The notes: generated by a model not told the origin, from the letters alone. Numbered from the stretch's first letter, positions 17,930 to 28,574 are shown. The stretch is 64,000 bases of DNA from an uncultured Bryobacterales bacterium (GCA_951813605.1 OX638379.1:3014062-3078061); one strand, 5' to 3'. Program-made: numbers and translations.

Positions 17930-19077
17930 TGGCGAAGCACATTCCGTTCGTGTACCGAAAGCTGGACAGCCAACTTGCGAACAAGATATTCGGCGACTCT
18001 GAGGTTATTCGCATGCCGCTCCAAGCCGGCAAGATGGTTCGCAGGTCGTTACCAAAGAGGTCTAAAGTCTGGGTCGACGCTGGCGTTGATAGGTACCACT
18101 GGCCGGATGTGGCTAACGGAAAGGGGATGGAGACGGGAGGCGACAAACTCGGGCAACCGTCCTTTCAAGAAAAACCAGAGACCGAAATCGTCGACAGGTT
18201 CGTCGCTGGCGTGCTTGATAAGTGTTGCGAACTAGACGCCGACTGGGTGTCTGTGCCCCAACTTCCCGTCGTGGGCAACCCGAGTCGAAACAAGGTAAAC
18301 AGAGCACTCGCGAGCGCCACCGCGAAGTGGAAAGCCAAGGCTAAATTCAAAGGGGCGCTGATTCTTCCGGTGATTGTGACCCACCAAGATCAGGCGAATC
18401 TCAAGGGGCAACGAGACAAACACAAAGCCCTGGCAAGACAGTGCTTCGAGCGATCTGGGGCAGACGGCTATTGGGTTGTCGATTCAAGCCTCGCCGACTG
18501 GATAGGCTCGCGAACTTTCGAGCAGAGGCGGTTCAAAGCGTTAGTGAGTTTCCACGAGGAACTCAGGGAGGGGCTTTCGAGTGGGTTCTCGATTGGTGGT
18601 CCTTATTGGGCGCTAAATCTTATTCTTTGGGCAAGAGGATTGGTTGAGTACCCCGCTGTCGGAGTTGGGGCTCGGTACCAATACCTTCTACCGGGCGGTA
18701 CGGCGATGTCTCCCAAGCGACGGGTTGCGTTGAGTTCTCTGCGTCGGCCCGCGATTGTCTCGCCGGGCCTCGAGAAATGGCTTAGAGGGCTCCCCAGAAC
18801 GCCTGAGCTAAAGGAGTTGCGGGCGTTATTGAAGGACAAGCACGCACTTCGCCTCGACGAGGCTGCGCGAGCCCAGGTTGCACGTTTCTACAAGGCATGG
18901 TTCGACCATCTTGCTAGCGTGAAGCCGTCCGGGCGCGCACTTGCCCTCTTTCAGGATTTCTCGTCAGCGTATGTTCTGGGTAAATCCTTAGACGACCTTC
19001 CCAGTGCAGAGAAGACCGCCCGGAGGCCGGAGCGACTCGCGGAGCAGCTCATGTTTTTCTGTATGCCTTCATCCTAG
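17929..19077 (+). CDS. Unrecognised 382-residue protein coupled to the FRG-like gene
   Basis: The protein starts MAKHIPFVYRKLDSQLANK and has alternating beta/alpha character in its first 230 residues (VWVDAGVDRYHWPD, ADWVSVPQLPVVGNPSRNK, GALILPVIVTHQDQ, ADGYWVVDSSLADW), suggesting a TIM-barrel-like or Rossmann-type fold. The helical C-terminal third is rich in Leu, Ala and Arg. I do not recognise the family. Start and upstream stop overlap (TAATG), so it is probably co-translated with the FRG-like partner. Its last 29 bp overlap the end of the convergent nuclease-like gene. Function is unknown, and the setting is an accessory island. Confidence 0.6.
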   Translation: MAKHIPFVYRKLDSQLANKIFGDSEVIRMPLQAGKMVRRSLPKRSKVWVDAGVDRYHWPDVANGKGMETGGDKLGQPSFQEKPETEIVDRFVAGVLDKCCELDADWVSVPQLPVVGNPSRNKVNRALASATAKWKAKAKFKGALILPVIVTHQDQANLKGQRDKHKALARQCFERSGADGYWVVDSSLADWIGSRTFEQRRFKALVSFHEELREGLSSGFSIGGPYWALNLILWARGLVEYPAVGVGARYQYLLPGGTAMSPKRRVALSSLRRPAIVSPGLEKWLRGLPRTPELKELRALLKDKHALRLDEAARAQVARFYKAWFDHLASVKPSGRALALFQDFSSAYVLGKSLDDLPSAEKTARRPERLAEQLMFFCMPSS

Positions 19078-19744
19078 TACGCCAGAAACCCTCTACGCAG
19101 TGCATCTGGAGTACAGGGTCGGTGGTGGTAGACGAAGAGCACGAAGGAATTATCGTGCGGCATCGTTTGTTATCGATGGCGAACAGGCCCACGCCAGAAC
19201 GCTGGAATTCTTTTCGTCGGCTCGAAAGAGAGACGCGTTTGGCAATAGGAGCTGGGAGCGCAACGTACGATGCATCGGCAAACCGAAAATGAGCGGCGGC
19301 TTGGTTCAGGGCTTCGAGGGGACGCGACAGCTTCAGTTCAACTGCAACGATCTTGCGCTGGAGCGGTTCCCAGCCATTGAGCTTGTGGACCGCTCCGCGT
19401 CTTGGAAAGGCAACGAAGCCAGCTCGCTCTAAACGCGCCAATACCTCGGTAAACTGAGCCTCGTCAAGAAGATCTGCGAAATCGTTCTGGAGCCGGGATA
19501 CCTGCGCGTACGAACCCGTAGCCTCATCGGGGATCCGAGACAACAGTTCGATTCGAACAGGCGGACCTATGGAATCCAGCTGGCCCAGCGCCAAGCGCTG
19601 CTTCACCCGCACGGGGTGGAAATCGACACCGACCAAGTCGCAAATCCCCCAGGGGGCAGCGAACTCCCGTTTTACGTGGAAGCCACGGCTCTCCAGGGAC
19701 CGATGCACAACCGGTGTCATTTCGGCCTCGAGGCGGTAGCTCAT
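19049..19744 (-). CDS. PD-(D/E)XK nuclease-like protein
   Basis: The start is set at MSYRLEAEMTPVVHRSLE because it follows GGGGGATCTGTT. The open frame further upstream (to 19837) is leftover IS1380 transposase sequence. The fold signals are an N-terminal helix with Glu, REFAAPWGICDLVGVDF (catalytic Asp in CDLVG), and near residue 140 IVAVELKLSRPLEAL (E-x-K), followed by ASYVALPAPIAKR. This order matches restriction-endonuclease-like proteins. The middle (about 50-115) may form a winged-helix or dimerisation insert. It converges on, and overlaps, the 382-residue gene by 29 bp. No methyltransferase is adjacent. Confidence 0.6.
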   Translation of the reverse strand: MSYRLEAEMTPVVHRSLESRGFHVKREFAAPWGICDLVGVDFHPVRVKQRLALGQLDSIGPPVRIELLSRIPDEATGSYAQVSRLQNDFADLLDEAQFTEVLARLERAGFVAFPRRGAVHKLNGWEPLQRKIVAVELKLSRPLEALNQAAAHFRFADASYVALPAPIAKRVSLSSRRKEFQRSGVGLFAIDNKRCRTIIPSCSSSTTTDPVLQMHCVEGFWRTRMKAYRKT

Positions 19745-19794
19745 AACAGATCCCCCAACAAGCCCTAGTACTACCTGATCACATTCGCGACGGC

Positions 19795-20085
19795 CCGCGC
19801 CACCCGGCACAGGCAGCGCCCAAATCCGCCGCAGCATCTCGCCAAACAGCTTCCGGTTGAGATGACCCTCAGCCAGCAGGAGTCAGTAGTAGCGAGCATG
19901 CTTGACCAATCGTCCGCCCGTCTTCATCAAGCGGTGCTGCAGGCTCGTCAGCGACCAACTCTTGATCCGTTGCGGCAGCCCCAGCCGCCGCCAGAGATTG
20001 CCGAGGTTGTAGGCCAACACGCTCAGGTGTAGCCGTACCTCGTTGGCGCGGAAACGGTGACACGACAGTCGGGTCCAACTCGTTG
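19795..20085 (-). pseudogene. C-terminal remnant of an IS1380-family transposase
   Basis: The minus-strand frame reads SCHRFRANEVRLHLSVLAYN, then LGNLWRRLGLPQRIKSWSL, QHRLMKTGGRLVKHARYY, then a TGA (TGG to TGA, near 19889), then LLLAEGHLNRKLFGEMLRRI and WALPVP. This is the characteristic tail of IS1380-type transposases of another subgroup than 14527-15930. The rest of the gene is missing and the upstream side abuts the serine-resolvase fragment. Confidence 0.75.
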
Positions 20086-20210
20086 CCTGTTTGCCTTCCT
20101 TACCGGCTGTAGGCGGCTCTCTGCGTTTCGCTCAGGAAGTCGACCGGCATCGGTGTCCAGATAAAGAGATCGTATTCGGTGAACGAATAGGGACCGATCC
20201 CATGCTATTG

Positions 20211-20233
20211 TTGTGGACGGATATCGTCCACAA
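20211..20233. promoter_or_regulatory. Perfect dyad upstream of the resolvase fragment (operator or res-type site)
   Basis: Arms TTGTGGACG and CGTCCACAA are perfectly complementary around GATAT. The dyad ends 29 bp before the GTG start of a serine-recombinase fragment. Such dyads are typical of autoregulatory operators or recombinase binding sites, but its role here is inferred. Confidence 0.55.
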
Positions 20234-20262
20234 TATCTCCCAACGACCGTTTCACTGAACCC

Positions 20263-20373
20263 GTGGCCAATTACGCCTATCTTCGAGTGTCCACCCACAC
20301 GCAGGACGTCGAGAACCAGAAGCTCTCAGTGCTCGACTATTGCAACTCTCAAGGCATTGCTCAGACCGGCTGA
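20263..20373 (+). pseudogene. Serine resolvase/invertase, N-terminal stub
   Basis: The GTG-started frame reads VANYAYLRVSTHTQDVENQ, then KLSVLDYCNSQGIA and a stop. It contains the catalytic Ser in YLRVST. This is the first 36 residues of a Tn3/plasmid-type serine resolvase (normally about 190 residues). At about 20371 the sequence switches into cas6e, so the junction truncates both genes. Confidence 0.8.
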
Positions 20374-20956
20374 TTTGGTCGCTCTTTGCCGACAGCGCGG
20401 AGCGTAAGCGGGATTTCCTCTGGCGACATGACGGGCAGAGACGCTTCTACACTCTCTCCAGCCGCCCGCCGCAATCCAGCGATCTGTTCAACCCGCCTGA
20501 GACCAAAATCTTTAATCCGGTTCTCCGGGCGGGCGATCGGCTGCAGTTTACCCTGCGGGCGAACGCCACCAAGGACCGTGCCGCGGTCAGCCGGATGGAG
20601 AAGACCGCTAGGCGCGGGAAGAGTCGGCGGGTGGATGTAGTGATGGATCTGCTCCGCACCGCCCCGCAGGGTGAGAAGCGCGCCGTGATCCGGGACCGCA
20701 CGGCACAGGCTGCCGCCGAGACCTGGATGACTTGCCAAGGAACTGCCAAGGGATTTGCACCCCGAATGACCATTGTCGAAGGTTACTCAACGATTGAGCT
20801 GGGCAACCGGCGCCGTCAGGGTGCGACGTTCGGCATTCTCGATTTGGCGGGGGAGGTCGCCGTGACCAAACCCGAAGCATTCCTGACTGCGCTGGCGGCG
20901 GGATTCGGTCGGGCCAAAGCCTGGGGCTGCGGCCTGATGTTAATCCGGCGGGTACG

Positions 20957-20960
<4 letters not shown>
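20371..20960 (+). pseudogene. cas6e: Type I-E CRISPR endoribonuclease Cas6e, N-terminus lost
   Basis: The frame (open from 20340) reads LIWSLFADSAERKRDFLWRH, FTLRANATKDR, RDRTAQAAAETWMT and, at the end, AFLTALAAGFGRAKAWGCGL. The Gly-rich terminal block and the W-x-LF helix are hallmarks of Cas6e, which cuts pre-crRNA in type I-E systems. About 19 N-terminal residues are missing. The junction with the resolvase stub falls at the position of the catalytic His of Cas6e (E. coli YQLHQGLW aligns to CSDRLIW), leaving Asp there. The remainder is intact and overlaps cas1 by 4 bp (GTGA). It is likely non-functional as an RNase. Confidence 0.8.
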
Positions 20961-22321
<1,361 letters not shown>

Positions 22322-22329
<8 letters not shown>

Positions 22330-22627
22330 CGTGGGTCTCCGTCTCCGTGGTGGTGTGCGTGGCGACCTGGTGGTCTACCAGGTCGAACAGGTTCCGAGCG
22401 TTGTAGCGGGTCTCAAATCCCAGAGACTCCAGTATCGAAACGGCCATGTGAGAATTTGTTGAGTCGTTCGGTCGCACTCCAGCCGCTGTCAGTACAAGCG
22501 GTCGGACTGGAAGCTCTCGGCCCTCCACAATCACCGTCCACTTCGGCATCTTCTTGTCCCATCGAAAGGCCTTTACGGTAGTGACGATCTGGTCACGGGT
22601 CAGGGCATTCACTCGTCTACTTGCCAT
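22322..22627 (-). CDS. Hypothetical 101-residue protein, first gene of a two-gene operon
   Basis: The protein MASRRVNALTRDQIVTTVKA has an N-terminal helix, a strand pair (WTVIVEGRELPVRPLVLTAAG) and a C-terminal helix ending in a His/Thr-rich tail. It is preceded by GAGGTG at six bases from ATG, and by an AT-rich stretch with TATAAT near 22660. The family is unrecognised. It overlaps the coiled-coil/TM gene downstream, and the pair could form a small cytoplasmic-plus-membrane module, for example a toxin-antitoxin-like or stress module, which is inference only. Confidence 0.6.
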
Positions 22628-23077
22628 CGCTTACACCTCAAATTAATATTACTATTATTATACTCCAACCAGACACCTTCCTGCGGCCCCACCCATGCAA
22701 CCCAAGCTACGGGGCTCTGACTCTTACCCCGGTGGGTCTGTCCCCCACTGAACATACCAGCCTTATCTGGACACACACTTCTGCACGAATCTGGTCGGTA
22801 CCCTAATAAGGGGAACCCCTCCAGTGGTCAAAAATTGCGCGTTAAGGCGCTAATGGGACGTAGCAAACGGATCTCCGCTGCTTCATTTCCGGCACGAGAT
22901 TGCCTGCGGTCATGGCTCGCCCATGCGGTTTCCCAGTCTTTCTTGCTTAAGCAACCCCACAAACCGGCAGATATGGTCCCACTCGCACGAATATCGTCTC
23001 GCACCATCTGCGCAACGATCTCACTCGCGCTGTAGAAGTAACGGGATCGGCGACCGGATAAATGCCCATATTAAACA
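22628..23077. other. Intergenic, no gene recognised
   Basis: The left part (22640-22670) is AT-rich and is the likely promoter region of the two-gene operon on the minus strand. I see no convincing protein, RNA gene or CRISPR repeat in the remainder. Confidence 0.5.
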
Positions 23078-24619
23078 TCAGAGCCGCCGCTGGGGAAGTG
23101 CCTCTCGGACGTACTCGTTGAACGATTCGGCAAGCAATTCCCGTCTGGCCTCCCAGAAAGCCTCCGCCTTGTCGATCCTCCAGAGAGCACTGTCCGTGGG
23201 TATGCATTGACTCTTGAGGACGCGAGGCTTGAGCTTCGCCAAGTAAACTTCCGGACCCGATTGGCCGATGGACTTGTTCACATCACCAGCAATGAATGCC
23301 ATGTTCGCGATGTTATCCGCCTTGCTGCGCAACCTCTCTGGGAACTGCGCGCGGGGGAGAATGTGATGACGGTCTACGTTGTTCTGAAGAAGGACCTTCC
23401 CGCCCGTGTAGAAATCGAGAATGCCCCTATGCATGCAGGCTATGTATAGCGTTAACAGGCCACTCCGGTCAGCGAGGGCCCCCGAAAAGTCGCCCGGCTC
23501 AGCGACCAGGGAAGACCTTACGGTCCGCAGGTTGGCGAGTAAAGACCCAACGGGGTTCTTTGAGCGACACGCGCGGAGGTCTTGGTCCAGCGCCGTTTCA
23601 CCCGATCTACTGTATCGATGACAAAGAGCGGCAAGCGCGAGCCATCCAGCAAACTCCTCAGAGTTGCGCTGTCTCGGTGACATACTTGCACAGAGGGCAA
23701 TCAAGGGGACCACCAGCGCCCCCGACCAGAGAATGTTCATGTTCACCAGGCCAAGCTCGCTTCTGATTAGCCCCATTGCTTGGTCAGTGGCCTTTTCAGT
23801 CTTCCGCCAGGCTGCAAGTACCTCTCGCCGTTCGAGCTCGTGTAGCGGTGTTCGGTTCCGCCCGTCTGGCTTGGCCACGAAAGCACACGCGCGGAACAAG
23901 TGCATCACATTGAGCCGTTTGAAACCTTGCTGCCGAACACGGTCTAAGGATGGCACGACTTGATCGGCCACGAATCCAGAGTGACGCGCGGCTACCTGAG
24001 CTCTTTCGATGTCTTCCTTTTTCAAACGAACGCCCAAAGTATTGATTCGGGTGAAGGCATCCACAGCGTCGTCGAAGCGGTGATCAACCATGCGGACGAC
24101 GGGTATTTCGTACTCTAGAATGCGACGTACAGCTTCGAATCGGGCCTCTCTCTTGTCTGCATGCCTACTCCCGTCCAGGTTACGTCTGATCTGGCGGTAC
24201 AGGTCGTCATCCCAAAGTTCCGACACGCGTAGCCAATTGGGGTCTTTCCGAGTGGCCGCGTTAGCGCGACGAAACTTCTCTTCTTCAGGGTGGAACACAA
24301 CGTCGATACCCTCATCGCCGTTCAGGGTCCGTGACAAGGTGATGACGCGTTGCTGGCCGTCAATCAGCCAGTTCATGAGGGAGGAACGCATCGGGCGAGG
24401 ATCACGCCTGCGCGCACGAATCTCTTCAGTGCTTTGCCACAGTAGGAGCGAAGAGACTGGAAACCCTCTGTAGAGGGAATCGATGAGTTTTGCCGCTTTC
24501 ACCGGCCGCCATACGTATTCGCGTTGGAACTCCGGGATCACTATGCGCCCGGCTCGGTAGTCGTCGATCAACTGTCTTACTTTGAGAATCTGATGTTCAA
24601 GCCGGGGCCCAGTCGCCAT
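23078..24619 (-). CDS. DUF262-HNH protein (GmrSD-like restriction factor)
   Basis: The start is taken at MATGPRLEHQILKVRQL, six bases after AGGAGG. About residues 10-230 are DUF262 (GRIVIPEFQREYVW, NWLIDGQQRVITLSRTLNG), the ParB/sulfiredoxin-like NTPase-linked fold of GmrS. A helical middle follows, and about 410-470 hold an HNH-type nuclease (NVDRHHILPRAQFPERL, then NMAFIAGDVNKSIG) as in GmrD. Single-chain GmrSD enzymes restrict phages with glucosylated or otherwise modified DNA. Length of 513 residues and domain order are normal, and the gene stands alone beside an IS256 element. Confidence 0.82.
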   Translation of the reverse strand: MATGPRLEHQILKVRQLIDDYRAGRIVIPEFQREYVWRPVKAAKLIDSLYRGFPVSSLLLWQSTEEIRARRRDPRPMRSSLMNWLIDGQQRVITLSRTLNGDEGIDVVFHPEEEKFRRANAATRKDPNWLRVSELWDDDLYRQIRRNLDGSRHADKREARFEAVRRILEYEIPVVRMVDHRFDDAVDAFTRINTLGVRLKKEDIERAQVAARHSGFVADQVVPSLDRVRQQGFKRLNVMHLFRACAFVAKPDGRNRTPLHELERREVLAAWRKTEKATDQAMGLIRSELGLVNMNILWSGALVVPLIALCASMSPRQRNSEEFAGWLALAALCHRYSRSGETALDQDLRACRSKNPVGSLLANLRTVRSSLVAEPGDFSGALADRSGLLTLYIACMHRGILDFYTGGKVLLQNNVDRHHILPRAQFPERLRSKADNIANMAFIAGDVNKSIGQSGPEVYLAKLKPRVLKSQCIPTDSALWRIDKAEAFWEARRELLAESFNEYVREALPQRRL

Positions 24620-24664
24620 CACTGTCCTCCTCTCTGTCTGTAGGGGCAAGCCCTTCGTCGTCGC

Positions 24665-26081
24665 GGAGATATAACCAAGAGTTGTGGATGAGCAGCTGAG
24701 GGAAGGCGGCGTGTCCTGACGATTGAGGAATCAATTCAATCGTTTCCTGGAAAGGAACAAGGAGGATACGCCATGAGTCAGTGTGAAGCTGCTGAGAGCA
24801 GCAGTCAAGTCAACCCCCAAGTCATTGATGGAGAGAAACGCTCTCCCTTGGATGAAGTGCTGCGTCAAGGAGCACTTCAGATGCTCGTCAAGGCCGTGGA
24901 AGCCGAAGTGGCCGCCTACATCGAAACCCATCAGCACGAAGTCGACGAGGACGGCCGGCGGCTGGTGGTGCGCAACGGTCACGCCCGCGAGCGCACCATC
25001 GTCAGCGGCGTGGGTCAGCTGAAGATCCAGGCGCCGCGGGTTGACGATCGCCGAGTCGATGAGCAGGGCCAACGCTTCCATTTCACTTCTCAGATTCTGC
25101 CGCCCTACCTGCGGCGCACGAAAAGTGTCGAGGAGCTGATCCCGTGGTTGTACCTGAAAGGGATTTCGACGGGCGATTTCAGCGAAGCGCTGGAGGCCTT
25201 GCTGGGGCCCGACGCTCCGGGCCTGTCGGCGACGACGGTGGTGCGTCTCAAAGACGTCTGGCGCCGCGAGTACGAGGCTTGGTCAAAGCGTGACCTCAGC
25301 GGCCAGCGGTTTGTTTACATTTGGGCCGATGGCATCTACTCGAATGTTCGTCTGGACGATGAACGGCAGTGTTTGCTGGTGGTGATGGGAGCACTCGAAG
25401 ACGGCCGCAAGCAACTGCTGGCGGTGCACGACGGCTTTCGCGAAAGCGAACTGTCGTGGCAGGAGTTGCTCGAGGACTTGAAACGGCAGGGGCTCGAGCT
25501 GCCGCCGAAGTTGGCGGTGGGCGACGGAGCGATGGGGTTTTGGGCGGCACTGCGGAAAGTATATCCGGCGACCGGTGAGCAACGCTGCTGGCTGCACAAG
25601 ACGGTCAACGTGCTCAACAAGCTGCCCAAGAGCATGCAGGGCAAAGCCAAGAAAGCCCTCCACGACATCTATCTTGCCGAGAGTCGTCAGACAGCGGAGA
25701 AAGCTCTGGACCGTTTCAAGAACTTATACGAAAAGAAGTTTCCCAAAGCGGTCGAGTGCCTGGAGAAAGACCGCAAGGTGCTGCTGGCTTTCTACGACTT
25801 TCCGGCCGAGCACTGGGTGCACTTGCGGACGACGAACCCGATTGAGTCTACCTTTGCGACGGTCCGTTTGCGACAGCGACGAACGAAGGGATGCGGCAGC
25901 CGGGAAGCTTCGTTGACGATGGTCTTCATGCTGGCCCGTCAGGCCGAGCGCCACTGGAGGCGTCTGAACGGTTCAGAAGTGATTGTTCATGTCTTAAATG
26001 GAAAGGAATTCAAGGATGGATTGATGGTTCAGGAGAACGCTGCGTGATCTCAGCCCATCCACAACATTTGACAATATCTCC
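24665..26081 (+). mobile_element. IS256-family insertion sequence
   Basis: The inverted ends begin GGAGATAT and share GTTGTGGATG (24665 onward and, inverted, to 26081), flanking an intact IS256-type transposase. Right of the element a pentapeptide-repeat gene starts abruptly, and left of it is an unrelated upstream region. No target duplication is visible, implying rearrangement at the insertion site. Confidence 0.85.
24773..26047 (+). CDS. IS256-family (Mutator-like) transposase
   Basis: The 424-residue protein follows AAGGAGGATACGCC before ATG. Catalytic blocks are [12 protein letters not shown] (first Asp), [15 protein letters not shown] (second Asp) and [16 protein letters not shown] (Glu). 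Cys and His of the CWLHK motif are present. It is uninterrupted and of normal length, so probably active. Confidence 0.93.
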   Translation: MSQCEAAESSSQVNPQVIDGEKRSPLDEVLRQGALQMLVKAVEAEVAAYIETHQHEVDEDGRRLVVRNGHARERTIVSGVGQLKIQAPRVDDRRVDEQGQRFHFTSQILPPYLRRTKSVEELIPWLYLKGISTGDFSEALEALLGPDAPGLSATTVVRLKDVWRREYEAWSKRDLSGQRFVYIWADGIYSNVRLDDERQCLLVVMGALEDGRKQLLAVHDGFRESELSWQELLEDLKRQGLELPPKLAVGDGAMGFWAALRKVYPATGEQRCWLHKTVNVLNKLPKSMQGKAKKALHDIYLAESRQTAEKALDRFKNLYEKKFPKAVECLEKDRKVLLAFYDFPAEHWVHLRTTNPIESTFATVRLRQRRTKGCGSREASLTMVFMLARQAERHWRRLNGSEVIVHVLNGKEFKDGLMVQENAA

Positions 26082-26082
26082 A

Positions 26083-26157
26083 GACCTCTCCGGCACAGAC
26101 CTCTCCGGCACAGACCTCTCCGGCACAGACCTCTCCGGCACAGACCTCTCCGGCACA
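26083..26157. repeat. 15-bp tandem repeat, five perfect copies
   Basis: The unit GACCTCTCCGGCACA (DLSGT) is repeated five times with no mismatch, immediately right of the IS256 end. It is consistent with slippage or unequal recombination within a pentapeptide gene. Confidence 0.9.
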
Positions 26158-26210
26158 GACCTCTCCGGCGCGAACCTCTCCGGCGCGAACCTCTCCGGCG
26201 CGAACCTTAC

Positions 26211-26750
26211 CGACGCTCACCTCGCCGGCGCTAACTTCTCCCGGGCTATGCTCTTCAGGGCTGACCTCTCCGGCGCTCAACTCTACGACACTGACCTTTC
26301 CCGGGCTATGCTCTTCAGCGTTGACCTCTCCGACGCTCACCTCGCCGGCGCCAAACTCTCCGACGCTTACCTCGCCGGCGCTAACTTCTCCCGGGCTATG
26401 CTCTCCGACACAGACCTCTCGGGCACAGACCTCTCCGGCACGAACCTCTCCGGTGCGAACCTTTCCGGCGCGAACCTTACCGACGCTCACCTCGCCGGCG
26501 CTAACTTCTCCCGGGCTATGCTCTTCAGGGCTGACCTCTCCGGCGCTCAACTCTACGACACTGACCTTTCCCGGGCTATGCTCTTCAGCGTTGACCTCTC
26601 CGACGCTCACCTCGCCGGCGCCAAACTCTCCGACGCTTACCTCGCCGGCGCTAACTTCTCCCGGGCTATGCTCTCCGACACAGACCTCTCGGGCACAGAC
26701 CTCTCCGGCACGAACCTCTCCGGTGCGAACCTTTCCGGCGCGGACCTTTC
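26211..26750. repeat. 270-bp perfect tandem duplication within the pentapeptide gene
   Basis: Sequence from about 26211 is repeated exactly at a 270-bp offset (26481 on) and identity holds until about 26741. It equals 90 residues, or 18 pentapeptides (4.5 coils), and keeps the frame. The lack of any substitution indicates a very recent event. Confidence 0.92.
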
Positions 26751-27032
26751 CGGCGCGGACCTCTCCGGCGCGAACCTTTCCGGCGTCAAGGGTCTCAGGC
26801 AAAAGCAGCTGGTTAGAGCTGAGGCGAATCGGTCCAATCCCCCAGACCTGGGAGATGCCTTAGACTGCGAGACGGGGAAACCCTTGAAATGGGACCCGGA
26901 CCAAATTCGCGAGCACTAGAATTCATCGTGTTCTGCGGGAACGAGACGCCGGGCGAACCCCTGAAGGAGGGCTTGGGTATGCGACCCCTTATCGCCTGGC
27001 CGAGCCCCCAGCCGTTCCGGGCCCTTGCCATT

Positions 27033-28085
27033 TCAACGTGGTTTCAAGCCCTGCAAGAGGGCCGCTAAACGCGCGTTCACCGCCGGACGAGCCCATCGTG
27101 CAGACCACAACATGTTGTGGTCGCCCATAACCCGTCGGCTGACGTTTTGCCACAAATCAAGTGTCCTTCTGTCACAAATCAAGTGTTCGCGTACAGCGTC
27201 GTAACCGTTGAAGAAGGTTTGGAACAAGAACCTGTGCGGATCTCCGTTGTCGTCCTTGAGCACAAGCTCCGATTCGCCGACGAGCCCAATCCAGTCGCCA
27301 TCGCAATAGCTGACGACCCCATCGAACAGGGCGTCCGCCCGCACGCTTCCGAATCTCCGTGCGAATTCCTCTGACCGGATGAAATGCTCGCGACGTGTCG
27401 GCTTGTCGAACGCATCCTCCTCCAGCCCTTCGCTCGGATGTCTTGTGATCATGCCGACCACCGGACAGTCAACGCCCGGCAGTTCGACCAATCGATAAAG
27501 CGTCGTCGTGATCGTGTTGCCGAACCTGCGATGAAGTTTCAGCACCGATTCAATGGAGGGAACTAGGGAGCGGGCTTCCTCCTCAAACCGTTTGCCGAGG
27601 AACAACATCCGCGCTGCCGCGAAATTGGCTTCGACCTCGATCTGACGCCGGCATTCCCGAGAAAGGGTGTAGCGATTGTCTCCGTATGCCAAATCGTCGT
27701 GCCACGGAATCAATCGATGGCCTATTTCGTGAGCTACGTTCCAACGGCGCTTCTTTTCGGGCAGGCTTGAATCCAAGAGAATTCGCCTGGGCTCGGGCAG
27801 GTACAAGGCGCTGAGATCATACTTTCGGATTGCTTCGGCCACGAGCGCCGGACGCCTGTAGGTTCGGAGCGTTGCGATCCGGATTCTCGAAACGGTCCGG
27901 CGCATGGTCCCGAGGTTAGCGTCCGCGTAGTATCCGAGCTCGAGCCCTAGATACGTGCGGAATCCATACAGATTGAGCGGAGGGTGCACGTTGCCGAAAT
28001 CTCGCAACAGACGATCCACCCGTGTCGCGATGTCTGCGGCGGTCTTGGGCGACAGAAACCGATTCCTGATCATGGGACTGCGCAT
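27033..28085 (-). CDS. ImmA/IrrE-type metalloprotease
   Basis: The 350-residue protein has the zinc motif WNVAHEIGHRLIPW at about 116-129, with the third ligand in the helix RQIEVEANFAAARML. The C-terminal half is a GAF-like or beta-rich region. ImmA/IrrE proteases cleave a partner XRE repressor to release DNA-damage responses or mobile-element genes. The partner XRE gene lies directly upstream with 3 bp between them. The ligands are all present, so it is probably active. Confidence 0.88.
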   Translation of the reverse strand: MRSPMIRNRFLSPKTAADIATRVDRLLRDFGNVHPPLNLYGFRTYLGLELGYYADANLGTMRRTVSRIRIATLRTYRRPALVAEAIRKYDLSALYLPEPRRILLDSSLPEKKRRWNVAHEIGHRLIPWHDDLAYGDNRYTLSRECRRQIEVEANFAAARMLFLGKRFEEEARSLVPSIESVLKLHRRFGNTITTTLYRLVELPGVDCPVVGMITRHPSEGLEEDAFDKPTRREHFIRSEEFARRFGSVRADALFDGVVSYCDGDWIGLVGESELVLKDDNGDPHRFLFQTFFNGYDAVREHLICDRRTLDLWQNVSRRVMGDHNMLWSARWARPAVNARLAALLQGLKPR

Positions 28086-28088
28086 GAG

Positions 28089-28574
28089 TTACAAATCGGC
28101 GCTTAGCGCGACGACGAACGCCGCCAATGCCGTGACCCGCTCCTCGTTCGGAGCTGCTGTGCGCTGCAACCTCTTGACGAATCGAACGGCTTCGTTGAAT
28201 AGCCGGGCGTCCATCGGACCGGCCAACCCGGCCACCTGCATGAGCTTTGAACTCGACACGGCAAAGAAACCAGCCAGCTGGTAAACAGTGCGAACCTCGG
28301 GCCTGTGCCTGGGGTCCCTCTCAATTTCGACTAGATCCGAAACCTCGACATCCGCTTCAGCCGCAAGCCTCTCGACGGTGAGACGGAGCCGATGGCGCAT
28401 CAGGCACACGAAGGGCCCGAGCGCGGCACATCTCTTGTGTGTGTCCGCAGCTGTCGCTGGCAAGGATTCCCATGGCGTCTTCGGATCGATGATCATCAGA
28501 CCCTCGCCGAGTTCGTCGTTGGGATCAGCCTCGGCTACGCGAATGCGCCAGTCCTTCCCGTCATCCCGGTTCAT
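28089..28574 (-). CDS. XRE-type helix-turn-helix regulator, partner of ImmA/IrrE
   Basis: The start is placed at MNRDDGKDWRIRVAEADP, eight codons inside the longest frame, with an upstream GGGAG/GAAGGG purine stretch. About residues 50-110 form the HTH (LRLTVERLAAEADVEVSDLV, EIERDPRHRPEVRTVYQLAG). The C-terminal helices may be the cleavage or oligomerisation part. The neighbouring protease probably degrades it, giving a switchable repressor. Confidence 0.8.
   Translation of the reverse strand: MNRDDGKDWRIRVAEADPNDELGEGLMIIDPKTPWESLPATAADTHKRCAALGPFVCLMRHRLRLTVERLAAEADVEVSDLVEIERDPRHRPEVRTVYQLAGFFAVSSSKLMQVAGLAGPMDARLFNEAVRFVKRLQRTAAPNEERVTALAAFVVALSADL

Larger units (their letters stand above)
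26082..26919 (+). pseudogene. Pentapeptide-repeat protein, 5' end replaced by IS256
   Basis: From the IS256 end onward the frame encodes about 47 tandem A(D/N)LXX-type pentapeptides ([20 protein letters not shown] and similar), then a terminal GVKGLRQKQLVRAEANRS and DQIREH. Pentapeptide proteins form a right-handed quadrilateral beta-helix. Members include DNA-gyrase mimics, but this one has no other domain to indicate use. The frame stays open backwards through the transposase 3' end, so a fusion protein could be made, but the native start is missing. It contains a perfect 270-bp tandem duplication. Confidence 0.75.

Noticed and set aside
19745-19837. An upstream extension of the PD-(D/E)XK-like gene
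   Set aside because: That part is the end of an IS1380 transposase (LRRIWALPVP). The RBS supports the later ATG at 19744.
26050-26802. A repetitive minus-strand frame (VRAGEVR-type repeats)
   Set aside because: It is the antisense reading of the pentapeptide repeats, which are in the expected frame on the plus strand.
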